From: Phoronis ovalis
Taxonomy: Eukaryota; Phoronida; Phoronidae
Reading direction: 5' to 3'
Assembly (NCBI GenBank): GCA_028565635.1
Contig: JAOXYB010063389.1
Span: 1 to 24,746, forward strand
Length of the DNA: 24,746 nt
The translations under genes and the position numbers were made by a program. The notes under the pieces were generated by a model. It was not told the DNA's origin. It was given only the letters and a program-made list of their open reading frames with translations, and ran no database searches. Shown here piece by piece: positions 9,866 through 20,451 of this stretch. Numbering within the stretch: the stretch's first letter is position 1; each line of letters begins with the position of its first letter.

Positions 9866-11879
9866 CCTACAGTTAACCTGTATCTGATTTCACTTTGATT
9901 TTAACTTCGTTGACAAAGGTATGCAGTAAATTACTATTAAGCATGTATTCATTTTTTTTATTGTGTTTCTTCCACTCATGGAGGATGGGCATTATTAGAT
10001 ATCATTTTGTGATGGTAGTGTAAACGACAATTTCTTCCTTCCACAGAGTCAAGTCTCCTGCTGCGAGTGAGACTCCCGCTTTGTAGCTGACATTTTCTGC
10101 CATTGCTTTTAACAGAAATTGTTTGAAAATACCAAATCTCCTACTCAAAATTTCTACCAACTTGACAGGTATGCAATCTAATAAGATTCATATCAATTGG
10201 TCTTTCACATATTTAACACATGGCTATATATACAAAGCCTGGGATACAAAGCCATGCAATGGGTGAGACAAGGTTAAGAAATTCATCAAATTTAAATTAA
10301 ATTTCACCAAATGAAATTCCTTTCTATTCAATAGCAAGGTGACAAAATTACCAGCACACACTTTTTATTTAACAATTTTCAATGCATTATATGTCTGTAT
10401 ACATGTATGTATGATTGACATATTGTTGAACAATACATTAATTTTAATCTACCTGGCATAGAAAATTATCAGAGAACTTTTAGAATAAAAACTAAAACAA
10501 AGAAATCACTGGTATACCCCTATACCGTTTCCTCTTCACAGCAATTCTAATTTATTACCCATACACTGACTGGACATTAAGAGCCTTGTTCATTGTATGA
10601 AGCAATAGGTTTCATATTAATAATAACTAATGAGTAATTAGAACTTAATCATGACACTTTATTAAATGAATGGCCAAGCAATGATCCTACAGGTAGACAT
10701 CATGTGATTAGTGTGAAAAATGAGGCAACTTACATATGTTTGAATTAAAAAAAAACAAGCTGTAATTAGTGTTTCAATGTCACATGGTCAGTAGCACTCA
10801 GGCTTAACATGCGCAGAGAAATTTCCACCAATTTCAGCGGAATTGGTCAAAAAATTAATTATCGGGGAGAAGTTTGTTTTTTTACTGCAAACTTTGCTGA
10901 GGTTGGATTAACATACTTGAACATAAAAATGCTGGCTTTAATTTCCTAATGACTATTCCAACCATAGTAGTTCAGAAGTCCAGCATGTGACCATTAATCC
11001 ATCTTTTGTCTGTGACCAACATAAGCAACTGGATATTAAAATTTTGTAATGAGGGGGAGTGAATTTATAATAACTGAAAATTATTAATATGAAAATGTGA
11101 CATAGCAATAGAAAATCAGTGTGTACTGTAACTCATTTAAACACTAGATTTCTTTTTATGTGTGAAAACTTCTTATCTGAATGTTCCCAGGTATGGTTCG
11201 CAGTTACATTAACAAATTTAATATTAACCTGTATATAAAAATCAGGTCATAGCAGTTTTTTTTGTTTCTTTAATGTAAGTGTATTACATTACAAAATGCT
11301 TGCAGATATCTTCAAATAGGTGTTTCGACATTCTTTTACTTTTTGAGCGAATCTTTCATCAAAACTGTGTTAGGAGGCACAATCCCTGCGTATACACTTT
11401 AAAAAACATATTGCGAACTGGTTGGTAGTAGCAGAATTGTTTGTGAAGAAATATTTAATCAAATTTTCTCTCTGGAAACAAAGCTATAGACTATGTCATC
11501 ATTTTTGCCCTGGAACAGTTCCCGTTTTCTGATAAGTACTATATTTTAACCAAAGTTAGTGGTTTTCCACAGTGCCTGCCTTAAGACAGGTCTTGGGAAG
11601 AACCATGTGGTTTCTAATCCCACTTTATATCTTTTGAACAGCATGTTCTTGAGTTGCTAAGAGATACCCAATCAATGATACACATCTTGATATCCCTACA
11701 CTTACTGTACATACATTAATATAAACTTTACAAATATTTCCTTTAGATCTCAATTTCTCTATCCATCACTGGCAATCCGACTGGCTAGGCCCAGAGTTTG
11801 ATCTCCACTGGGTTTTCTGAATATTATGAAAATTCATTTGTTTATACTGGCTTCTACACCAGTGACCCTTGACCCTATA

Positions 11880-11956
11880 TATGCCATGGATTGATAAACC
11901 AACACAACTTTCTGTAAAACAGTGTAAAACACCACTGAAGTTTAGAAATAAACAAA
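11880..11956 (+). repeat. 77-bp segment duplicated across the assembly gap, left copy
   Basis: This 77-bp segment beginning tatgccatggattgat and ending aataaacaaa is identical, base for base, to 12057-12133 on the other side of the N run. Exact identity reaching right up to both gap edges is what is seen when two contigs overlap but were not merged. See the finding on the gap. Confidence 0.95.
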
Positions 11957-12056
11957 NNNNNNNNNNNNNNNNNNNNNNNNNNNNNNNNNNNNNNNNNNNN
12001 NNNNNNNNNNNNNNNNNNNNNNNNNNNNNNNNNNNNNNNNNNNNNNNNNNNNNNNN
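11957..12056. other. assembly gap of exactly 100 N
   Basis: One hundred N bases, the conventional placeholder for a gap of unknown size. Both flanks are the same 77 bp, so the true gap may be zero or negative. Frames drawn through it are meaningless. Confidence 0.99.
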
Positions 12057-12133
12057 TATGCCATGGATTGATAAACCAACACAACTTTCTGTAAAACAGT
12101 GTAAAACACCACTGAAGTTTAGAAATAAACAAA
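12057..12133 (+). repeat. 77-bp segment duplicated across the assembly gap, right copy
   Basis: Perfect copy of 11880-11956, starting at the first base after the N run; unique sequence resumes with aagtcaaatg. Either one copy is an assembly artefact or a real tandem repeat collapsed here. Confidence 0.95.
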
Positions 12134-12252
12134 AAGTCAAATGAAACAAGTGATACTGTATCATGAGATTCTTTTGAAGTGACAGTTCAGAAATAACTGG
12201 ATCTCTTAGTCCAAACAGAGCCCAGATTTATACATTTTTCTACTGATGTAAC

Positions 12253-12564
12253 TTGTGTCTGCTTTCCAAGAAATTGCTGAGAAATTGGGTACAACTCTCT
12301 CGAAATGTGCCAATTCTTGCAGACAAATTTGAATTTCAACTTGTTTTATTCATAAATTCTCACCCTGATGATTTAAAAACAAAAGCACTTGATCAAGCTA
12401 ATCAATGCACAACAAGGATGCAATTAATTATGACATCAAGATCTTCACTCTCTCACATTTGTACAACCTTTGACATTTTTCTACAGAATACAACACTATC
12501 TATGTATGTATTGCTTGTTATTTTACATTCTAGGTGGTCAGTTTTGTTTATTGTGATAGTCTAA
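12253..12564 (+). other. unidentified plus-strand open frame, possible exon 12271-12503
   Basis: One frame stays open for about 103 codons from 12253 with no ATG start at its head (first codon TTG). The most protein-like part is roughly 12271-12480 (NWVQLSRNVPILADKFEF, then HPDDLKTKALDQANQC). A good acceptor, gtgtctgctttccaag, ends at 12270. A donor-like GTATGT starts at 12504, giving a 233-nt candidate exon entering in phase 0 and leaving in phase 2. Beyond the donor the frame becomes hydrophobic and intron-like. I recognise no family and no adjoining exon. If real it belongs to a gene on the opposite strand to FGFRL1. Confidence 0.2.
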
Positions 12565-13345
12565 AAGCCTCTGATTGAAGAGTAATATGATTCAACAGGG
12601 TCAGTAGAAATTAGAGCAGAAAACCCCAGGATGGAAACTTAAACAAAGTTTCATATTAAATTCCAGTGAAAGGATAGAATTTCTAACTAAATTAACTTTG
12701 TAGACATCAGCTGAAATTCAATTGACTTCTCTATAATCATAGTTCACATTAAAAATCTGTTGTACTAAATAGTGTGGAATAAGATTTACAATAAACACTA
12801 TGAAGAATTTACACACTATTGTATTCACAGTGATAGTAAACTTAGAAAGCAGTGTAGACACATTCTTGGAAACGACGAGTATAGAAGTTTAAAATGGCCT
12901 GGGGAGATTTTGAAAACAGAAAACTAAACTAGATACTTAGTACAAACCTTAATGAATGAATGACACATCTTAAAAAATAATAAAAATTACATCGGGGAGT
13001 GATTAGCTTATAATTTTCACAAACTATCATTTAATCAAGGATCACTCAATCGTTAAACGATTATTTTGTAAGACTACACTGCGGTGTACCAAAATGAAAA
13101 TCGTCACCACACAAATGACAGTAAAGGTCATGCCATAGTCGCTTGAAAAAAACAAACAATCACTTCCTAAAAGTCAAAACAGTACAAACCTTTGGCATTT
13201 TCTACCAACATTCACGGACGTGTTATATACAAGTGCAGTCTTACTTTCTTTACACACTAAATCCGGGCACTAGATAACCCCCTTGTCATATTCTTTAATT
13301 AATTCCACAATCCGTGCTTATACAGTGCTCCACCATGGAGAAAAG

Positions 13346-13471
13346 ATGATCTTAATTTTCCTCTTGAGTTTCCAATTTGTTTCCAACTATGCTGCTATAA
13401 TAAGTTCTCAGGCTAAATGGCAAGACCGATCAAAACTGATGAATCTCCTGTGGTGCGACGAAATTGTGTAA
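13346..13471 (+). other. 41-codon open frame with a signal-peptide-like N-terminus
   Basis: ATG at 13346 opens 41 codons: MILIFLLSFQFVSNYAAI, a small-residue stretch ending Ser-Ser-Gln-Ala at 20-23, then a charged tail KWQDRSKLMNLLWCDEIV. This resembles a signal peptide plus an 18-residue product. The ATG overlaps the stop of a four-codon frame (Met-Glu-Lys-Arg) whose start at 13335 sits in a strong Kozak context, CACCATGGAG. It lies on the plus strand inside the CpG-enriched block. I know no matching peptide, and a chance origin is likely. Confidence 0.15.
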
Positions 13472-13847
13472 AAATCCTTACATAAAAAGTAGTTTGAAAA
13501 GCTTCTTATCCGAGATCAAAAAGCAAAAAAGAATAACTGTTTAAGTCGTCTTACAACTTATAACTGCCGGTGACTTCGAAGGAAGAAAATAGAAACTTTA
13601 CTAAGAGCGGATTGTGAGTAAACTTATCCAAATGAGTACTGAAAACCCAAATCATTTTCATTACAATAAACCTGTAAAGCTCGACTCGACATGAAAGCGG
13701 CAATCAGCATTCAATATAGAATATAACAAAAGATGACCCGAGCGTAAATAAGTACTATCCCTTTTAATACAATCAACCATTCGTAAAATGAGCTAGATCT
13801 GAAATTACTGCATATGTTCTAAGCAACAGATGTCGGTAAGCTATCCC

Positions 13848-13855
13848 TATAAAAG
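13848..13855 (+). promoter_or_regulatory. TATA-like box TATAAAAG
   Basis: A canonical TATAAAAG lies on the plus strand within the CpG-enriched block. If used, initiation would fall near 13875-13885 and transcription would go rightward, away from the FGFRL1 coding exons. The motif is common in AT-rich DNA. Confidence 0.2.
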
Positions 13856-13862
13856 TGTATCT

Positions 13863-13874
13863 TTTCGCGGGAAA
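13863..13874. promoter_or_regulatory. E2F-like site TTTCGCGGGAAA
   Basis: Contains GCGGGAAA, the complement of TTTCCCGC, a full E2F consensus, with a near-palindromic partner half on the other side. It sits in the CpG-enriched block next to the TATA-like box. GC-rich motifs of this kind are rare by chance in sequence this AT-rich, but the assignment is by motif alone. Confidence 0.35.
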
Positions 13875-13995
13875 TTAATGAAATAACAGCCGATTAAATT
13901 AAGATAGTCTTTCCTCTAAATTTAAATTGGCTGAATCTAATTTGACCTTGTAAAAAAGATTTATGGACAATTAAAATCATGACATAAGCACCTAC

Positions 13996-14040
13996 CGGTC
14001 GTTTAAAATACATCTTTCCATATCCACTGCGGTTTTACTT
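13996..14040 (-). other. candidate small 5' exon
   Basis: A very good acceptor (TTCTGTTTGGCATTTTCTGTCAG ends at 14041) is followed 45 nt later by CCG|GTAGGT. The segment contains two ATGs, which argues against a simple leader. If spliced to 14264 it would extend that reading frame by only about 13 residues before a stop. Confidence 0.2.
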
Positions 14041-14263
14041 CTGACAGAAAATGCCAAACAGAAGACAATATGGAATAGTCTAAATGTATAGGGTGCACAC
14101 TGAATGCAACTGTATTTCAAATACTTTTTGAAAAAGGCCACAAGCGCAAAATATATAGTGTTTAAAAAAATTTAAATACTAAACATAATTCACTGACTGT
14201 ATTATATACCTAACATATTGAACTATTTACAATTAACAATGTGATTGCCTCTACTTGTCTTAC

Positions 14264-14356
14264 CTACAATAATGAAATAGACTAATGGCATCCCCGGATA
14301 AAGCCCAAGGAACAGCTCAAGAGCTGTCGGCATTTTCAAAACCTTTTAGTGTGGTT
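14264..14356 (-). CDS. FGFRL1: candidate alternative FGFRL1 N-terminal exon (CDS 14264-14333)
   Basis: A strong acceptor (TTGACATTTTTCTACAG, ending at 14357) and a strong donor (ATTGTAG|GTAAGA, intron from 14263) bound 93 nt on the minus strand. The only start in the leader is the ATG at 14333-14331, after a 23-nt ATG-free leader with an in-frame TAA. It opens 23 codons (MPTALELFLGLYPGMP then LVYFIIV) and leaves one G, phase 1, exactly as in the 7760 exon. Joining to the Ig1 exon would give ...FIIVG-PPWISER, a hydrophobic N-terminus that could act as a signal peptide or anchor. The alternative is that it is spliced to 7883, where the same ATG makes a 32-codon upstream ORF stopping at 7855. 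The splice signals are seen; use in FGFRL1 is inferred. Confidence 0.5.
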
Positions 14357-14883
14357 CTGTAGAAAAATGTCAAAATACAACAAAAAGCAACACATTTATT
14401 TGACAAAATGTTTCAAACTAAAAAAAACAATGACAAAGATATTGAATAAAAAGTGTCCAAGAACTCTTTTCTAAAATACTTCGCTATCAAAATTAGACGG
14501 ACACTAACTAACACCTCTAATTTTTAAATAAGAATTTAAGAAAGTTTTAAAAGTCCATTAAAATTATAGAGAAAAATAAATAACTAAAAGTTTGTATTGC
14601 ATTGCAAAGACTGAATATTTATTTAACCTACTATGCTCACTCAAGTCTGATTAGGGTTCTATCTAAACAAATTTGATTAGTGGAAAATTGCATAATAATT
14701 TTAAAGCAAACTCAAAACAGTCATGTCAAGATTTCGGTACATATGTAAGTGATATTTTGATTTGAATACATTGTATTTTATTTGTTTACATTCTACTTCA
14801 AATAGTATTGAACTATCAGTTTGCTATTGGCAAAAATAATAAATTTGGATTTGTTGTATTATTAAAAGCTGTGTAATGGAATG

Positions 14884-14940
14884 GTAGTGGCCAGAAGTGG
14901 GTATTAGTGGCCTGGATTAGTGGTAGCTGGCGCCCCTGCT
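14884..14940 (+). repeat. short GC-richer patch with repeated AGTGG
   Basis: Within about 40 bases agtgg occurs five times (tagtggcc, aagtgggt, tagtggcc, tagtggta and close variants), followed by agctggcgcccctgctg, a GC-rich run unlike its surroundings. It may be the remnant of an interspersed element. No tRNA-type promoter boxes or poly-A tail could be seen next to it. Confidence 0.3.
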
Positions 14941-16634
14941 GATAATCTAAAATTAAATTTTCTGTGTGTCATACAAGTTCTGCCAGAAAATACCCAAGAA
15001 AAACACTGAATTTTAATGATGTAGTGAATTGTGGTGCATTGTAAATAGTTCAGTTAAACTGAATTAATGGTTCTAACAAAAACATAGACAAATCTATTTA
15101 ACAATCAAGAGAAATATTATGCTACAGTTATGAGGCAATAATTATTCTGCTGTCTGTTGGTGGTGCATAACAAACCAAAAATGTGAAAAATACAATCATG
15201 CATGGAAATAACAGATTACGGCAGGGATGACGCTGTATACATTTATTTACGGTATATATGGTCCGAATTTTAATGTCACATTTTCAAATTTTTTGTAGTC
15301 TAAAAATGAAAATTGAGAGTCAATATCTGAAAAAAATGATTCCTTCTCAACTTATTAATTTAACTTTTTAAGAAGTACTGAATGCATGGTACCGCTATGC
15401 TTCTCTTATGGTCAAGGTCCTATATGTGTTAAAAACTGTTGATGTTTAATTTTAAAAATCAATGTCTGCATTGTTTTATTGCATCAGCCAAGTCTTAGAA
15501 ATTTTCTTTAGTTGTTCTACTTCAAGAACTTTTAAGGCATTGTAGGGTTATGTATCCAGGACTATTTTCATTTCCAAGCTAAAATGAGTAAATAAAATGA
15601 AAACTTGACAGTAGACATAGTTCTCAGAGCTAAATATGTTTCTCCCCAAAATTGCAGTATTTTGTTCAAAAGCAATTACGCTAATGAGCTTACAATTCAT
15701 TGTTTTAACACAGCAGGATTTTAACCAATAAAAAGTCACAACATGTCCAAACACAGCTGATTAAAATTCCTAAATAAAGCAGTTCACTATGAAAGATTTG
15801 TTGAGTTGTTTGATTGTGGGAACTAACTTTGCATTTAGTGACATGTTCCTGGGGATGTTATATCTTATCAATGAGCTAAACTAAGGTATATTGATGCATT
15901 ATGGCATAGTAAACCTGGAGTGCACTGCATCATTTAAAATTAACAAATTAGATCAAAATGAGTGCAGCTCCTGGAATTTCACATAAGCTTCTGATAACTG
16001 TGCTTCAATTCTACAGCAAAGGAAAACAACAAAAAAAGCATAAAAATAGATCTGTTTGACAATTTTCTATGATATCTGCAACTGAATAGCCCACTACATA
16101 AGACCCCGGAAAGAGGCCATATTTAACGTCTTCATAATAAGTATGTTTACTCCTCAACCACTTTTCCAGTACCAAATAAATAGTGAAATAAGAATTGCAT
16201 ATATTCCAACTCTTTTTTTCAATTTTGTAAGAAATATGGCAAACATGATTTTTATGAGTTGGTGACAGGATTGATGCTAGGTTACGTGCAGAAAGCATAT
16301 TCCAGCTTTTAACTTAAGTGTAAACTATAAATCCACCTAATGTGTTTAAATAGTTCCGTTGTCCAAATTAATGTTTCTAAACATATACAGGTAGGATAAA
16401 ATTAAAACTTTATGAATTTTATCAATTGAGAGTAGCCAAGGACAACATTGTTATGAGAAAACAATTCTAATAAATGTTACTAAATCACACATAGGTAAAT
16501 TAGTGACATCCTAACATATTTCTTATCCAAAAGAGGTGGAGAAAGATCCCCAAGATTTCCCCCCAAGTTGTGATATGTATTTTTCTGCAATGTGACACAT
16601 TTTAAATGCCTAGTATATGTGGATATTTTCTTAC

Positions 16635-16694
16635 CTTTTTGGAGGGAAGTCTGTTGATTGTCCAATAAGAAAAACCACTGCCTTCTTACTAACA
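16635..16694 (-). other. candidate 5' exon with strong donor, phase 1
   Basis: CCAAAAAG|GTAAGA is a strong minus-strand donor (intron from 16634). Upstream, TCTCTTTTTGTAAAG offers an acceptor ending at 16695, although other AG positions within 25 nt are possible. The 60 nt contain no ATG. In one frame they read LVRRQWFFLLDNQQTSLQK plus one base, so the segment is symmetric, phase 1 at both ends. It could be a 5'UTR exon or a coding insert; nothing beyond the splice signals supports it. Confidence 0.25.
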
Positions 16695-18382
16695 CTTTAC
16701 AAAAAGAGATATGAAAGCTTTTTACAATCTATACTCACAAAATGTGGAACGTACCATAAAATCTCAATCTCGAGAATATGGCCACAGAAAATCTCATAAC
16801 CTTTGAAAAATAAAGAAATATTATATTTGTCAGTTCTGAATTTGAATTTTTCTGTATTTATTATTTGTAAATTTGTGTAAACCAATATAATCTTTCTTTG
16901 TTAATCAAACTGAAACTCCGTTATTTTTTGTACATAATTAATCAATAAAAAAGCATTAAATTTATGACGCCAGACAACAATCTTGTTTTGACTCTTAATT
17001 ACTATCATGCTAATTACTTTTGACAGACCACTAACCAGAAATATCAAACAAGTGCTTTTTTTGTCAAAATTTAACTTTTAGCCTTGTGAAGGATAGAAAG
17101 TGTATAAACAAGAAGTTGTACATTCCCATACTTTGATATACAATCATTTATTTTATAAAATAATTAATATCGAATTTAAGTCTATCATAATAAAGTTATT
17201 CAAAATTAGTCAAGGCAGGCTAAGGAAACGTCTAATTATTTTTGAGTTTTAAATAATAAATTGCAAAATGAGCTGACTACACAATGGAATTGCATCAAGG
17301 AAAGAAAATTTTTGTTCAAGGTTACAACTGATGGATTGGCACACTATTTAAATATTTTAATTAAAAAAATTCTTGATCATCATTTTATAGTTATTGCAAA
17401 CAGTTGAAACAAAAATATGGTTTGAAGGTATTTGAAAGGCTTTGAAATATTTAGTCCACTTAGTAAGTATAAATTTTAAAATATGATTAGAAAAATGTTG
17501 AAAGATGGATAACTAGCCATGTAAACTGTCAGTCAATTATATTCACTTCATAAACTGCTAATTTACCATTTGGAAGTCTATATCTAGTCAATTTGCTTTT
17601 ATTACTGTGGCTTTAAAGAAAAGTGATCATGACTTTTTAATGATCTGTTCAGAAGTGATTTTATGAGATGACACAACATATCTGAAACCTAAAAAAAACT
17701 AATGTCACTATATGAGTGCCTTTGGGCATAATTTATTGGCACTGCATATTTATTGAGTTTTGAAATAGCAACAAAGAAAACATTCACAGTCAGGGTTTAT
17801 ATCTATTCTGCTAAACATATCAACAACCAGTATATTGCATTCTCCCATTTCACAAGATCTACTCTTTTATTCAGCTCTGGTTTTAAATTCACACAAAGAT
17901 TCAAGAAGTTACAAAAAGCAGATGCCTTAAACCTTGAGTGGTCTAAGTGGCATCTTAAAAAATACAAGAATTTTAAAAATGGATAGATTATGAAGATATG
18001 CGATTTCACAGCCTTAAGTAAGAGAGCATTTTATAGTTTCATATTTCTTATTCAGCATATTGTGAAAGCTTTGGTGGGTGGTATCAGGCTTTTTAAAATA
18101 AGTGCATGCACAATTGCGATAAAAAGTTGCATTTCTTTAGATTCCATCATACTTAAACAGAGTGACCCCTGTTGGCCAACATGCTAATTACTGACAAAAT
18201 CTTGATCAACAAACCAAAACCATGTTAGGCCTGACAACATTTTTTGTGAGCAGTAATCTTATATTGCTAAAGTGCATTTTAGATTTTCATTATACCTACA
18301 TGCACTTCAATATAGGTTTAGGTTCCAACAGATAATGTAAAATAAAAACAGACCTAACTTAATCAGAGCCATGCTGTCTTAC

Positions 18383-18445
18383 CAGGTTGATAACAACCCA
18401 CAGATAAGATTTCTTAATAAAAATATTTCACTTGTTTATTCAGCG
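18383..18445 (-). other. candidate non-coding 5'UTR exon
   Basis: This is the best pair of splice signals outside the identified exons: acceptor CTCACTATTTCTTTTAG ending at 18446, donor CAACCTG|GTAAGA with intron from 18382. The 63-nt segment has stops in all three minus-strand frames and contains no ATG, which is what a 5'UTR exon should look like. Splicing to either 14356 or 7883 creates no new start codon. It therefore fits as an upstream leader exon of FGFRL1, implying a promoter still further right. Another minus-strand transcript is possible. Confidence 0.45.
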
Positions 18446-20451
18446 CTAAAAGAAATAGTGAGAAAATGTTGTCAAAATACTCATCCCCATGTTGGAGGTG
18501 ATCTAATTTTTTCTGACTAAATTTTGTTAATCATTTCAGCTTTTTTTTCCTTGGCTAAGATGGCTGCCTACATTATAATGCACATATAGGCAGCTTCATT
18601 TTATACTCTTTGTTTTTTTTTATTCAAAATGAAATACTGTGCAATAAAAGATAATAGTTTGTTGTTTATTTGCAATTTTTTTATGCATCACTATAAAAAC
18701 TGTCTGGTTTTGGTATTACCTGCTAAAACTAGGTACTACATAATTTTTGATACATATGTTAGTATACAAGATTAATCACCAAATTCTACAAAACAACTTA
18801 GTATGTGGGGTCTTGAACCAATACACAAATAGCTTCATTTAAAATTGCAAACAATTTAAGTAGCCAAAATAGCTTGTTTTTGATTTTTTCATAAAGCCTC
18901 CATCATCTGCAACAATAATCACCAGTGACACTCCTGTTAGCAGACAAACCTTTCTTTATTTTAGGCTTTGCAAAATACAACTACAAAATACACAGATATT
19001 TTGATATAAACAAAGAACTATTTATTTTTTAATCTAGTTAGCAAATGGAATCATGTGTCATGATTAATTTTTCATATTTGAAATGCGATTTTTTGTTCAT
19101 TCGGTTAAATATATTTATTTTTAATGCACTTCATCTTGAAAAATAATTTGGTGTATCTGCAAAAACATTTAATTAGTCAAAGAAATTACAAATTGGCACA
19201 ATAGTTTGGTGTTCACCAGGTGCATATACTATTTTATTGCATGATATCCAAACAATGTCAGAAATGTTGTATTCCAATTTTGGTTTGAGGTTTTTCCAGT
19301 GGGGGCACGGGTTGGGTAAAGGTTAGATAAGGCATGTTACAACAGGAACTAACACTGTTATTTCAGCAGCTTAATGGCCAGTTTCTTTTTTGCTGCAACT
19401 CTGATATTGTCATTCATGAATTCCAAGAATTACCAGTTCCTTAATCCGTTGTTTCCAAGTGCAAATGGAATGTTTTAAAATGAATACAGATATAATTTTG
19501 AGAAAACCAATGTGTAATTCAAACATATTCTTGTTTCATAACAAAATAGCATTTGTATCATTGTGTATACACGCTGTGCTCAGTTAATATGAAAAAAAAA
19601 TACTCAGTTGTGTCTCTCCTAAGGTGAAGCTGTGACTACTATAATCTTGATGGTGCCTTGATGCAGCTGCTTAAATCATATTTATTAGTAAAAAACAAAA
19701 CAGAATTTGTGACAAAGAAACACATAAAATATCTCAACCAATTTATCCTCCTTTCCAGAAAACTGTGACAGTTACCTGTTAGCTTTGTTTGATCTGTGTC
19801 AGATTATATAAAGTGTGTTTGTTTCAGTGCCATTTACTTTATGGATTAAAATATAATATTTTATCATTTTATTACATAACTGCATTGACTTTCTAAGACA
19901 TTTCATAACTAATGGCAAACTTTTGTCTAGTCGATGACGATCTATGATTTCTTGCAGGATAATATATTAATTATCTTTTTTTTTACTAGTATGAAAACAT
20001 TTCCTGTATAATTAATATCAAGCACATTGTTCAATAGTTTCTATATCAAAAGATACTTTATAACGTTTAATATTTCAGATAATGTAAAATTTAATTTTTA
20101 AAAAATAAAATACGGGTTTATTTAGTTAAACATAAACTGAGGAGAAAGGTGAATTGTTCTAAATATCATTTCTCCATATCATTTCTCAAAAGCACATAGA
20201 AAACATAATTCCAAATGTCCGCATCTTTCCTGTGTACAGACAACAGATGTTATGTAAATTTTGTTAGTGTATTGTCCAACATAGTGACACTAACTGACAC
20301 TACACGACCATAAACTGACAGTTTGGCACTAAGAAACAGGCTGCATGCACTTGAATTATGAAACTATAATTATCTTTTTCTTTAAAAATTGTTGAATATG
20401 CCAGCAAAGTTTTCAATACATTATACTAAAACAAAGAATTTGGTAACATAC

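Larger units (their letters stand above)
7884..12899. other. mostly featureless stretch: 5' intron of FGFRL1
   Basis: No recognisable gene. If transcription starts in the CpG-rich block or further right, this is the intron before the signal-peptide exon. It holds the tandem duplication at 8066-8242, a possible small exon near 8903, a TA microsatellite, an unidentified minus-strand frame at 9641-9865, the assembly gap with its flanking duplicates, and a plus-strand open frame at 12253-12564. Each is entered separately. Confidence 0.5.
12900..14100. promoter_or_regulatory. CpG-enriched block, candidate FGFRL1 promoter region
   Basis: By eye I count about 30 CpGs here (for example aacgacgag just before it, ggacgtg near 13215, cgactcgac near 13682, ttttcgcggg near 13862, accggtcg near 13995), several times the density of the flanks. 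In animals with gene-body methylation, CpG is lost from bodies and kept at unmethylated promoters, so such a block upstream of a first coding exon is a plausible promoter. It lies 5-6 kb upstream of the signal-peptide exon. The strand of initiation is not shown by the sequence; a bidirectional promoter is possible. No core promoter is certain. Confidence 0.4.
14357..18382. other. no recognisable gene; inferred 5' intron or upstream region
   Basis: AT-rich sequence with no protein I can identify. A short GC-richer patch with repeated AGTGG lies at 14884-14940. A strong minus-strand donor is at 16634 (listed). Frames at 15548-15754, 16011-16298, 17753-17986 and 17990-18187 show no motif, splice support or compositional difference and look like chance. 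Confidence 0.5.

Noticed and set aside
11780-11812. tRNA/SINE B-box-like phrase gagtttgatctccactggg
   Set aside because: It resembles a degenerate GGTTCGANTCC, but no A box at the right distance, no cloverleaf and no poly-A or tail structure could be seen, so neither a tRNA nor a SINE can be supported.
11766-12164. Long open frames on both strands through 11766-12164
   Set aside because: They cross the 100-N gap and repeat the same 77-bp sequence on each side, so they are artefacts of masking and duplication.
16011-16298. 95-codon minus-strand frame
   Set aside because: No domain, no splice support, and amino-acid composition typical of translated non-coding AT-rich DNA.
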